Shown here: in pieces, positions 1 through 5,961 of the stretch | How positions within the stretch are numbered: the first letter of the stretch is position 1 | Layout: each line of letters opens with the position of its first letter | Source: CAZNRY01 sp964575675 | Lineage (GTDB): Bacteria; Eisenbacteria; RBG-16-71-46; CAIMUX01; VGJL01 | DNA: 7,771 nt | Assembly (NCBI GenBank): GCA_964575675.1 | Contig: CAZNRY010000178.1 | Coordinates: 1 to 7,771 of the forward strand | Reading direction: 5' to 3' | Position numbers and translations under genes: made by a program | The notes under the pieces: generated by a model | Databases searched by the model: none | Told to the model about the DNA's origin: nothing | The model's input: only the letters and a program-made list of their open reading frames with translations

Positions 1-979
1 CGACCGGCTCGCCGGTCAGGACCGATCGGGTTTGCCAGGGGCCGTCCATCTCGACCGCGCGCATGAACTCGTCGGTCACGCGAACCGAGTTGTTCGAGTT
101 CTGGAAGAAGACGCTGGTGTAGGCGGTCCCGGTCAATGAGCCGTCGTAGCCCGCGTCGATCAAGGCCCATGCCTTCTGTTCTTCGCCCGCCTTGCACATG
201 ATGTACTCGGCGATGTCGGGGTGATCGATGTTGAGGATCACCATCTTCGCGGCCCGGCGGGTCTTGCCCCCGCTCTTGATCACGCCCGCGAAGGCGTCGT
301 ATCCCTTCATGAAGGAGACCGGTCCCGACGCCGTGCCCCCTCCCGAGAGGGGTTCGCGGCTCGATCGGAGGGACGAGAAGTTCGTTCCCGATCCCGATCC
401 CCACTTGAAGAGCATCCCCTCGGTTTTGGCGAGGTCGAGGATCGAGGTCATCTTGTCCTCGACGCTGTTGATGAAGCAGGCCGAACACTGCGGCTTCTCC
501 TCCACCCCCACATTGAACCAGACGGGGCTGTTGAAGGCTGCCATCTGGTGGAGGAAGAGGTGCTTGAGCTCGTCGTGGAATGCATCGGCGTCCTCGTCCG
601 CAGCGAAGTAGCCGAGCTCGCGCCCCCAGCGGGAAATCGTCGCGGTCACGCGCGAGATCACCTGCCGCAAGCTGCTCTCGCGATCCGGGGTTCCCACGGA
701 TCCGTGGAAGTACTTCGATGCGACGACATTCGTGGCGATCATCGACCACGCGCGAGGAAACTCGACGCCCGGCTGCTCGAAAATCGCCTCGCCCGCCTCG
801 TTCGTGATGATGGCCGTGCGAAGTTCCCAGCTGACGGCGTCATAGGGGTCGATTCCGGGTTTCGTGAAGTGGCGTTTGAACGTGAGGCCGGTCCTCTGTG
901 CGCCAGTGCTCGTCTCTTCCAAGGCAGGGGAACCGGAGGTCCGGCTCGCCCCTTCGTCGTTGAACTCCCTTCCAGTCAT
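1..979 (-). CDS. nrdJ: Class II (adenosylcobalamin-dependent) ribonucleotide reductase, N-terminal part
   Basis: Partial gene: translation from the ATG at 979 gives 326 residues with no stop before the left edge. It would reduce ribonucleotides to deoxyribonucleotides in the cytoplasm, using adenosylcobalamin to generate the thiyl radical, so it works without oxygen. Visible family signatures are FKRHFTKPGIDPYD (34-47), WSMIATNVVASKYF (78-91), AAFNSPVWFNVG (147-158), QCSACFINSVED (164-175, with Cys165 and Cys168), the glycine-rich FKWGSGSGTNFSSLRS (191-206), and SGGKTRRAAKMVILNIDHPDI (236-256, the part that leads into the catalytic barrel). The radical cysteine, the second redox cysteine and the C-terminal Cys pair lie outside the window. 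The first 33 residues before FKRHF are a poorly conserved, Ser/Thr/Glu-rich extension. The start at 979 is chosen because AGGAGG at 990-995 lies 10 nt upstream; an in-frame ATG at 988 is too close to it. The family is usually about 700-1,200 residues long. Identification is confident; the exact subfamily is not resolved. Confidence 0.95.
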   Translation of the reverse strand, partial: MTGREFNDEGASRTSGSPALEETSTGAQRTGLTFKRHFTKPGIDPYDAVSWELRTAIITNEAGEAIFEQPGVEFPRAWSMIATNVVASKYFHGSVGTPDRESSLRQVISRVTATISRWGRELGYFAADEDADAFHDELKHLFLHQMAAFNSPVWFNVGVEEKPQCSACFINSVEDKMTSILDLAKTEGMLFKWGSGSGTNFSSLRSSREPLSGGGTASGPVSFMKGYDAFAGVIKSGGKTRRAAKMVILNIDHPDIAEYIMCKAGEEQKAWALIDAGYDGSLTGTAYTSVFFQNSNNSVRVTDEFMRAVEMDGPWQTRSVLTGEPV

Positions 980-989
980 GCGCCCCATC

Positions 990-995
990 CCTCCT
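990..995 (-). promoter_or_regulatory. Ribosome binding site of nrdJ that decides its start
   Basis: On the minus strand AGGAGG lies 10 nt before the ATG at 979 and only 1 nt before another in-frame ATG at 988. The spacing favours 979, so the protein starts MTGREF rather than MGRMTGREF. Confidence 0.7.
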
Positions 996-1053
996 GGTGG
1001 AAGCTTTCGAACTTTATCTATTGGGTCACGACCAAATCGATTTCAATGAGTCA

Positions 1054-1105
1054 GCCACTCGCGCGGGTGATTCGAATTCTGCTGGCTAACCCGACGACGA
1101 GTGGC
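1054..1105 (-). promoter_or_regulatory. Interrupted inverted repeat in the nrdJ leader (possible structured 5' UTR or operator)
   Basis: GCCACTCG at 1054-1061 is matched by its exact complement CGAGTGGC at 1098-1105. Inside it, CGGGT at 1064-1068 pairs with ACCCG at 1089-1093. The 20 nt between contain the overlapping palindromes TTCGAA and GAATTC (1071-1079). The whole can fold as a 52-nt hairpin with an asymmetric internal loop, ending about 60 nt upstream of the nrdJ ribosome binding site. No B12-riboswitch core or NrdR-box pair is recognisable here. No convincing -35/-10 pair was found either: a TTGAAA on the minus strand near 1041-1046 has no good partner. Function is unknown; a double-stranded protein site is equally possible. 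Confidence 0.4.
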
Positions 1106-1127
1106 AAGGGCGGACGGTAGGACGAAG

Positions 1128-1158
1128 GAGGGGGGGATGCAAGCAAAATCCCCCCCTC
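1128..1158 (-). terminator. Hairpin between the LysR gene and nrdJ, possible terminator or attenuator
   Basis: Eleven consecutive base pairs join 1128-1138 to 1148-1158, including seven G facing seven C, around a 9-nt loop (1139-1147). It starts about 40 nt past the stop of the LysR gene and precedes nrdJ on the same strand. The stem is very stable, but the minus-strand sequence after it (CTTCGTCC) is not a proper T-tract. It could be an imperfect or Rho-assisted terminator, a stabiliser of the lysR mRNA 3' end, or an attenuator if nrdJ is read through from upstream. Confidence 0.5.
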
Positions 1159-1199
1159 TCGATTCAACTTGCGGCTATGTCGTCAGTTCGACGGGAAAA

Positions 1200-2105
1200 T
1201 CAAACTTCCTTCTGGAGAATCGGTCCGGGAGTCTCCTGCAGAATCTCGATGAATCGCTCCATGACCTGCGTTCTTTCCTTCCCCTTCTTGCAAAGAATCC
1301 CGAGCGGACGCTTGAAATCGCCGCCGGTCAACTCGATGGCGACGAGGGCGCCGGACTGGACCTCGCTCCTGATCGTTTGAGAGGGGACGAGGCTCACGCC
1401 GGCGCCGATCTCGACGGCCCGCTTGATCGTCTCGATGTTGTCGAACTCCATGACGATCTCGACGGAGACTCCGCGCTGTCGAAGCGCCCGGTCGATCGCC
1501 CGCCGCGTGGGGATGTCGCGCTCGAAGGCGATGAAACGGTTGCGGGCGAGCTTCGTGATCTCGACCTTCCGAGATTTCGCCAGGGGATGGTCGGGAGCGC
1601 AGATCAGGACGAGTTGGTCCTCGCGGAAGGGAATCACCTCGATGCCGCTGCGCCGCACGGGGTAGGCCACGATCCCGACATCGACGGTGCCGCTGACCAG
1701 GTCGTCGTAGATCTTGTTGGCCCGGCTGTACTCGACGTGGATGTTCGCGGAGGGGTATCTGCGCAGAAACTCGGTCAGATAGGGGGGCAGCTCGTGCAGC
1801 CCGACGCTGTAGACGGTCGTGACGCGGAGCGATCCAGCGATCGTCTTGCTGAGGACCTGGATTCGATTCTCCATGAGCCGAAAACGCTCGAGGATCTCCC
1901 GGGCTCCTTCGTAGAGGAGGCGGCCCGCCTGGGTAGGCGCGAGGTTCCGCTTTCCCCGCTCGATCAGCTTGCGGTCGTATTTCTCCTCGAGACCACGGAT
2001 CTGCTGGCTCACCGCCGATTGGCTAATGTAGTTCAGCATCGCGGCTTTGGAGAAGCTCTGGGTCTCGATGACGTCGCAGAAAATCTTCAGCGTCTCGACT
2101 TGCAT
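1200..2105 (-). CDS. LysR-family transcriptional regulator
   Basis: A 301-residue protein, the normal length for the family. Residues 1-60 form the winged helix-turn-helix DNA-binding domain, with the typical FCDVIETQSFSKAAMLNYIS and QSAVSQQIRGLEEKY stretches. Residues about 60-90 form the linker helix. Residues about 91-290 form the periplasmic-binding-protein-like effector domain, including the typical DVGIVAYP and IGAGVSLVP segments. Such proteins bind DNA as tetramers and respond to a small-molecule co-inducer. The general layout recalls the CysB/CysL/CbbR type, but the ligand cannot be read from the sequence. It is divergent from mtaB and upstream of nrdJ on the same strand. A perfect LysR-type palindrome lies 24-40 nt before its start, so autoregulation is likely; control of mtaB-miaB or nrdJ is only inferred. 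The ATG at 2105 has a modest AAAGG ribosome binding site 6 nt upstream. The class is certain and the regulon unknown. Confidence 0.93.
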   Translation of the reverse strand: MQVETLKIFCDVIETQSFSKAAMLNYISQSAVSQQIRGLEEKYDRKLIERGKRNLAPTQAGRLLYEGAREILERFRLMENRIQVLSKTIAGSLRVTTVYSVGLHELPPYLTEFLRRYPSANIHVEYSRANKIYDDLVSGTVDVGIVAYPVRRSGIEVIPFREDQLVLICAPDHPLAKSRKVEITKLARNRFIAFERDIPTRRAIDRALRQRGVSVEIVMEFDNIETIKRAVEIGAGVSLVPSQTIRSEVQSGALVAIELTGGDFKRPLGILCKKGKERTQVMERFIEILQETPGPILQKEV

Positions 2106-2128
2106 GGTCTGCCTTTCCGCCGGCAGGC

Positions 2129-2145
2129 GATTAGGGACCCTAATC
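2129..2145. promoter_or_regulatory. LysR-type operator (TTA-N7-TAA palindrome)
   Basis: GATTAGGG at 2129-2136 and CCCTAATC at 2138-2145 are exact complements around a single central A. The site fits the LysR T-N11-A box and, more specifically, TTA-N7-TAA (2131-2143), the form known for CbbR-like regulators. It lies 24-40 bp before the start of the LysR gene, the classic place for autoregulation, and also upstream of the divergent mtaB gene. That the adjacent LysR protein is its ligand is an inference from position. Confidence 0.72.
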
Positions 2146-2167
2146 TGGCTTACTTCTCAGCTTGGAC

Positions 2168-2186
2168 TTTACTGATACCATAAGGA
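2168..2186. promoter_or_regulatory. Possible second, weaker LysR half-site pair
   Basis: CTTTA at 2168-2172 or so and TAAGG at 2181-2185 form an imperfect inverted repeat; TTA (2169-2171) and TAA (2181-2183) are 9 nt apart, and T2170-N11-A2182 also fits. Its centre is about 39 bp from that of the strong palindrome, on the mtaB side, roughly where LysR proteins place the activation site. A poor -10-like TACCAT (2176-2181) overlaps it and would start mtaB transcription near 2188. No good -35 is present. Confidence 0.25.
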
Positions 2187-2188
2187 CA

Positions 2189-2269
2189 ACGGAGCGATCA
2201 ATAAGAATCGCGCTTCCTTGAATGGAACGCAACGCGCCTGCTTATTGACCGCCCGCGTGGCGGCTCCGT
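2189..2269 (+). ncRNA. Candidate structured leader of mtaB (three-way junction)
   Basis: Three sets of complementary arms fit together as one RNA. P1: ACGGAGC (2189-2195) with GCTCCGT (2263-2269), 7 bp. P2: TCAATAAG (2198-2205) with CTTATTGA (2241-2248), 8 bp, enclosing a smaller hairpin TTCC/GGAA (2214-2217/2224-2227) extended by GCG/CGC across a bulge. P3: CCGCC (2249-2253) with GGCGG (2259-2263), 5 bp, loop CGCGT, stacked directly between P2 and P1 and sharing G2263 with P1. P1 closes one base before the probable ribosome binding site AGGA (2270-2273), with the mtaB ATG at 2282, so folding could affect initiation. It matches no riboswitch class I recognise. The pairing is seen directly; its function as RNA is inferred. 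The repeats could instead be DNA operators in this divergent promoter region. Confidence 0.45.
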
Positions 2270-2281
2270 AGGATTGAACCC

Positions 2282-3730
2282 ATGTCGGAGAGAGAGATCG
2301 CCAGTCCCGGCCCTACGGTCTCCGTTTACAGTCTCGGCTGCCGCGCGAACCAGGAAGAGATCGAGTGCCTCCTGGGTTCACTCGTCGACCGGGGGTTCCG
2401 AATGGTTCCCTTCGGCGGCGCAGCCGACTGGACGGTGATCAACACCTGCAGCGTGACGAGCGCCGGCGAATCGGATGCCCGACAGGCGATCCGGCGGGCC
2501 GTTCGATCGGCGGGCGGGCGGGTCGTCGTGACCGGCTGCTATGCCCAGCGCGACCCCGGCGGCGCGGCTTCCCTGGGAGCGCATCTCGTGGTCGGCAACT
2601 CCGAGAAATGGCGCCTCCCCGATCTGATCGCCGCGGCCTCCGATGACGCCGGCTCCTGCACCGGGATTCTCTTCGAGCCCGATCCGACGACACGCCGCTT
2701 CCTCCGGCACGGCCGGCAGAGGAGCGGGTATCGCACGAGGCCGGCCTTGAAGATCCAGGACGGGTGCGACGAACGATGCACCTACTGCATCATTCCCAGC
2801 CTGCGCGGACGGAGCGTGAGCCGCCCGATCGACGAGATCCTCTCGGAGGCGCGGACTCTCTCCGAAGCAGGGTGCGGCGAGATCACCCTCACGGGCATCC
2901 ATACGGCATCGTACGGGGCCGAACTCGGCGGAAGTGGATTGACCCTCGCCCGGCTGCTCACCCGTCTCCTCGAGATCGAGGGGCTGCGCCGCATTCGGGT
3001 CAACTCGCTCGAACCGCAGTGGGTGGATGACGAGCTGATCGGCGTTATCGCGTCATCGCCGCGCTTTTGCAGGCACCTCCACGTGCCGCTGCAGAGCGGC
3101 GATCCGTCCGTCCTGAAGCGAATGGGACGGGGTTACGCCCCCGACGATTACCGACGGGTCGCGGAACGAGCCCGAGAGGCGATGCCCGGCGTTGCGATCG
3201 GAGCGGACGCGATGGTCGGCTTCCCAGGGGAGGACGAGGCGGCCTTCTCGAACACGGTCCGTCTTCTCGAGCTCGTGCGGCCAGCCTACCTGCACGTCTT
3301 TCCGTTCTCGGAGCGCCCCGGTGTCGCCGCGCTGCGGCTCGACCGGCCGGTCGACGAACGGACGAAACGCGCCCGCGCGCGGGTTCTCGCGGAGCTCGAT
3401 GCAAGCCTTCGAGTCGAGTTTCTCCGCGCGCGAGAGGGAGAGGAGCACGAGGTCCTTATCGAGGGTCGTCCGAAGGGAGGCGCAGGCGCGCACGCCCTGA
3501 CCGACCACTTCGTCCGCGTCGTGATCCCCGGGGATCGGGCCGCGGGGACATGGGAGAAGGTCCGGCTGCGCTGGATCGGCGATCCCCGGAAGATGGCGGG
3601 GGATCCTTTGCCCGCGCCGGGGGGAGATGAAGGGGGTGCGATGCAGATGCCGGGATCGGCCCCGGAACGGAACGCGGATGCATCCTGCGGCACGCCCCTC
3701 GATCCGGCCGGAACGGGGCGGGCGCCGTGA
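2282..3730 (+). CDS. mtaB: tRNA threonylcarbamoyladenosine (t6A37) C2-methylthiotransferase, MtaB-like
   Basis: A 482-residue radical-SAM enzyme expected to convert t6A37 to ms2t6A37 in ANN-decoding tRNAs, using S-adenosylmethionine, two [4Fe-4S] clusters and a sulfur donor. The N-terminal UPF0004 domain supplies the auxiliary-cluster cysteines Cys20 (SLGCRAN), Cys56 (NTCSVT) and Cys86 (TGCYAQR). The radical-SAM domain carries Cys162, Cys166 and Cys169 in DGCDERCTYC, followed by IIPSLRGR, TGIH and HVPLQSGD. The SLGCRAN and KIQDGC forms favour MtaB (YqeV) over MiaB or RimO. A TRAM RNA-binding domain spans about 385-432. The last 50 residues (433-482) are an unusual Gly/Pro/Ala-rich, probably disordered tail beyond the normal family end. 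The ATG has AGGA 8 nt upstream and follows a structured leader. The stop overlaps the start of miaB (GTGA), implying translational coupling. The family is certain; the exact tRNA substrate rests on subfamily resemblance. Confidence 0.9.
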   Translation: MSEREIASPGPTVSVYSLGCRANQEEIECLLGSLVDRGFRMVPFGGAADWTVINTCSVTSAGESDARQAIRRAVRSAGGRVVVTGCYAQRDPGGAASLGAHLVVGNSEKWRLPDLIAAASDDAGSCTGILFEPDPTTRRFLRHGRQRSGYRTRPALKIQDGCDERCTYCIIPSLRGRSVSRPIDEILSEARTLSEAGCGEITLTGIHTASYGAELGGSGLTLARLLTRLLEIEGLRRIRVNSLEPQWVDDELIGVIASSPRFCRHLHVPLQSGDPSVLKRMGRGYAPDDYRRVAERAREAMPGVAIGADAMVGFPGEDEAAFSNTVRLLELVRPAYLHVFPFSERPGVAALRLDRPVDERTKRARARVLAELDASLRVEFLRAREGEEHEVLIEGRPKGGAGAHALTDHFVRVVIPGDRAAGTWEKVRLRWIGDPRKMAGDPLPAPGGDEGGAMQMPGSAPERNADASCGTPLDPAGTGRAP

Positions 3731-5091
3731 GCGGACCTGCTCCCCGAGTTTACATCGAAACCTACGGCTGTCAGATGAACGAGGCCGATACCGAGATGGT
3801 CTCTGGCCTCCTCGTACGGGCGGGCTTCAGCCTCACGCCCGAAGCGGCCGTGGCCGACGTGATCCTCCTCAACACGTGCGCGGTGCGCGAGCGGGCGGAG
3901 GAACGCGTGGCCGGCCGTGTGAAGCAACTCGGGCTGCTCAAGCGCTACCGTCCGGACCTCAAGATCGGCCTCATGGGATGCATGCCGAAGCATCTCGGCG
4001 GCTCGCTTCTGAAGGATCTTCCCGATCTCGATCTTCTGGTCGGTCCGGATTCATACCGGCGAATGGCGGAGATCCTCTCGCGCGCGGACCAGGGACCCTT
4101 GCTCGAGCTCGCGCTCGACCGCGAGGAGCGTTACGAGGGGATCGCTCCCGCGCGGGAGGGGTCGTTCCATGCGTGGGTGCCGGTGATGCGCGGGTGCGAT
4201 CGATTCTGCACCTTTTGCGTCGTGCCGCTGGTTCGCGGGCGCGAGAAGAGCCTCCCCGCGGGGGAGATCCTCTCGCAGGTCGAGCACCTCTCCGCATCCG
4301 GGACCGTCGCCGTGACCCTCCTGGGCCAGACGGTCAACTCGTACCACGACGGCCAGACCGGCTTCGCCGAGCTGCTCGATCGGATCGCCGGGGTCGAGGG
4401 TCTGCTCCGGATCCGCTTCACCTCGCCGCATCCGGCCGATTTCACGCCCGAAGTGTTCGACACCATGGCGCGGCGCAGAAACCTCTGCAAGCATCTCCAC
4501 CTTCCGGTCCAATCGGGATCGGACCCGGTTCTCGCGGCCATGAAGCGCGGGCACACCCGGCAGGATTTCGCCGATCTCGTCCGCCGGATCCGGCAGGTCA
4601 TGCCCGACGCGTCGCTCACGACGGACCTCCTGGTCGGCTTCCCCGGGGAGACGGACGGGGATTTCGATGCGACCCTTTCGCTGATGCGCGAGGTGCGGTT
4701 CGACAGCGCCTTCATGTTTCGCTACTCGCCGCGGCCGGGCACCTACGCCTTCCGCAAGCAGCCGGACGACGTCCCCGATTCCGTCAAGGCGCGCCGCTTG
4801 GAGAGCGTAATCGCCCTGCAGGAGGAGGTCTCGACCGAGCGATACGCCCGCTGGGTCGGGCGCGAGGTCGAAGTTCTGATCGAGGGTGCTTCCCGCCGCG
4901 ACGCGAGATGCCTGCGCGGTAAGTCGGATGACTTCAAGACCGTGATCCTTCCCGCTCATGAGGGATGGGTGGTGGGCCGCCTCCGCCGCGTCCGGATCGC
5001 GCGGGCGACATCGCACACGCTGATCGCCGAGGGGGTCGGCGGGAAGGTGGAGGAGGATTCGCTGGAGGAAGTCGCGGCCCCGGAGGACTAA
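3727..5091 (+). CDS. miaB: tRNA-2-methylthio-N6-dimethylallyladenosine (ms2i6A37) synthase MiaB
   Basis: A 454-residue radical-SAM methylthiotransferase that would turn i6A37 into ms2i6A37 in tRNAs reading UNN codons. The N-terminal domain shows ETYGCQMNEAD (11-21, Cys15), NTCAVRERAEERV (49-61, Cys51) and MGCMPK (83-88, Cys85), which hold the auxiliary [4Fe-4S] cluster. The SAM-cluster motif is RGCDRFCTFCVVP (155-167; Cys157, 161, 164). Later motifs are LLGQTVNSY, FTSPHP, HLPVQSGSD and DLLVGFPGET. A TRAM domain covers about 377-437, and a short acidic tail ends the protein. Length and motif spelling are typical of true MiaB. Translation starts at GTG 3727, inside the stop of mtaB, with only a weak G-rich ribosome binding site, so it probably depends on ribosomes finishing mtaB. 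No miaA is visible to make the i6A substrate. It ends at a convergent junction with the membrane protein gene. Confidence 0.95.
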   Translation: MSGPAPRVYIETYGCQMNEADTEMVSGLLVRAGFSLTPEAAVADVILLNTCAVRERAEERVAGRVKQLGLLKRYRPDLKIGLMGCMPKHLGGSLLKDLPDLDLLVGPDSYRRMAEILSRADQGPLLELALDREERYEGIAPAREGSFHAWVPVMRGCDRFCTFCVVPLVRGREKSLPAGEILSQVEHLSASGTVAVTLLGQTVNSYHDGQTGFAELLDRIAGVEGLLRIRFTSPHPADFTPEVFDTMARRRNLCKHLHLPVQSGSDPVLAAMKRGHTRQDFADLVRRIRQVMPDASLTTDLLVGFPGETDGDFDATLSLMREVRFDSAFMFRYSPRPGTYAFRKQPDDVPDSVKARRLESVIALQEEVSTERYARWVGREVEVLIEGASRRDARCLRGKSDDFKTVILPAHEGWVVGRLRRVRIARATSHTLIAEGVGGKVEEDSLEEVAAPED

Positions 5092-5092
5092 G

Positions 5093-5207
5093 CCAGTTTG
5101 AGTAGATCTGAGAAGCTCGCCTCGCGCATCCGCTCGGCCCGGCTATTGTTCCGGGGCCGCCGGACCTCGCGGCGCGCGGGCTCGCTTCTCAGCCGAAGTC
5201 AAACCGG
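5093..5207. terminator. Nested inverted repeats between convergent genes, probable bidirectional terminator
   Basis: Three concentric pairs fill the gap between the converging miaB and DUF4149 genes: CCAGTTTG/CAAACCGG (5093-5100/5200-5207, one mismatch), TGAGAAGC/GCTTCTCA (5109-5116/5184-5191, perfect), and the core CGGCCCGG/CCGGGGCCG (5135-5142/5151-5159, 8 bp with one bulged G, 8-nt loop). The core is a stable hairpin on either strand. No T-tract follows it in either direction, so termination may need Rho, or the element may mainly protect mRNA ends. Confidence 0.5.
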
Positions 5208-5219
5208 ACTAGCGCGGAC

Positions 5220-5846
5220 TTACCGAATGTCCGGATCGAACAGGCTTCCCTCCGGCGCCTCCCTCTCTCTGCGCAGGGGAAGGTAGCGGTACCAACGGCG
5301 GACCGCGAAGAGCAGGACCCCGACCCCAGCCGCCACCTGCAACAAGAGGATCGCGATCGCGATCGTGTGCAGACGCCCGAACTCGCCGCGCGCCGGATCT
5401 CCGGGCGGGAGCGCATCGAACGGGCCGCTCAACCGGCCGAGCAGTTCGTTGATCCGCGGCGTCAAGATCAGCTGCGATACGACGGCGGACCCCGTCATCG
5501 TGAGCAGCAGGACCATCTGAACGAGGGTGGCTCGCGTATGGCGCAGCGAGGTCAGATGCATCAGCAGAGTCGTCAGGAGAAGAAACGCGCCGGCACCGCA
5601 TCCGAGGAACGCGGAACGCTCGAGGATGGCGAGGATCGTTCGGCTTGCGAGCTCCCGCGTCGGCAGGCTGCTGAAGAGGACCGGGACGACGACGAGGGCG
5701 AACCCCGCCAGCGAGCCGACCCACAGCATCAGAACGAGCGTGTGGGCGAACTCGAGCAACGTAAGGCTCAGGGAAGCCTTGCGGACCTGCGGGAAGGGGA
5801 TCACCTTCCCGGCGGCCGCTGTTCCCTTCTGGCCGTCTCCTGCCAA
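5220..5846 (-). CDS. DUF4149-type four-helix membrane protein
   Basis: Predicted integral membrane protein of unknown function, 208 residues from a TTG start. Four hydrophobic segments are visible: about 29-58 (with HTLVLMLWVGSLAGFALVVV), 78-98, 107-128 and 158-182. The short basic and acidic C-terminal tail (about 183-208) follows the last helix. The first helix with W-G and a V-P-x-LF ending, and FGRLHTIAI before the last helix, resemble DUF4149 (TMEM205-like) proteins, whose role is unknown. The open frame extends to an ATG at 5963, but that start would overlap the divergent iscS start and put a -10 element inside the coding region. TTG at 5846 has AAGGAGG four bases upstream and gives a protein beginning just before the first helix. 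A GTG at about residue 15 of this version is a weaker alternative. It stands alone between a convergent and a divergent gene, so context says nothing about its job. Confidence 0.72.
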   Translation of the reverse strand: MAGDGQKGTAAAGKVIPFPQVRKASLSLTLLEFAHTLVLMLWVGSLAGFALVVVPVLFSSLPTRELASRTILAILERSAFLGCGAGAFLLLTTLLMHLTSLRHTRATLVQMVLLLTMTGSAVVSQLILTPRINELLGRLSGPFDALPPGDPARGEFGRLHTIAIAILLLQVAAGVGVLLFAVRRWYRYLPLRREREAPEGSLFDPDIR

Positions 5847-5850
5847 GGCG

Positions 5851-5857
5851 CCTCCTT
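5851..5857 (-). promoter_or_regulatory. Ribosome binding site supporting the TTG start
   Basis: On the minus strand a full AAGGAGG stands 4 nt before the TTG at 5846. The spacing is slightly short, but no other candidate start in this frame has a comparable site. Confidence 0.6.
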
Positions 5858-5872
5858 GCGTGGTGTACCCTA

Positions 5873-5902
5873 AGTATATCGGCCCGGCCGGGGGCTCAAC
5901 AA
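5873..5902 (-). promoter_or_regulatory. Probable sigma-70-type promoter of the DUF4149 gene
   Basis: Minus-strand TATACT (5878 to 5873) matches five of six -10 bases, and TTGTTG (5902 to 5897) lies 18 nt upstream as a partial -35. Transcription would start near 5866, giving a leader of about 20 nt that includes the AAGGAGG site. This agrees with the TTG start at 5846 and argues against the longer frame. Confidence 0.5.
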
Positions 5903-5961
5903 CAGGACGAACGCCGTTGGACCCGCATGCCGTGACGGGGGTGGCCCGAGAGGGGAGACGC

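Noticed and set aside
221..1120. Long plus-strand open frames opposite nrdJ and the LysR gene (221-1120, 1101-2183)
   Set aside because: They are antisense to genes with clear family motifs, have no recognisable domains and are Arg/Asp/Leu-rich, as GC-rich shadow frames are.
980..1199. Cobalamin riboswitch upstream of the B12-dependent nrdJ
   Set aside because: GCCACT occurs within the inverted repeat, but the remaining B12-box core and multi-helix scaffold are absent. Such riboswitches also usually repress B12-independent isozymes rather than nrdJ.
2189..2269. tRNA or tRNA-like gene
   Set aside because: A 7-bp outer stem with an adjacent 5-bp arm mimics acceptor and T arms. There is no T-loop GTTC, the loop has 5 rather than 7 bases, and no D or anticodon arm can be drawn.
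3627..4922. 431-residue plus-strand open frame overlapping miaB, and 4051-5016 on the minus strand
   Set aside because: Both overlap MiaB, whose motifs are unambiguous. Their Arg/Gly/Pro-rich translations are typical of out-of-frame GC-rich DNA.
5869..5884. Plus-strand promoter for iscS using the AT-rich patch near 5871-5880
   Set aside because: No -35 lies at a sensible distance; the elements fit the minus-strand promoter much better.
5527..5961. N-terminal extension of the iscS frame back to 5527
   Set aside because: It is antisense to the membrane protein gene, shows no homology, and ATG 5962 has a good ribosome binding site and the typical IscS N-terminus.
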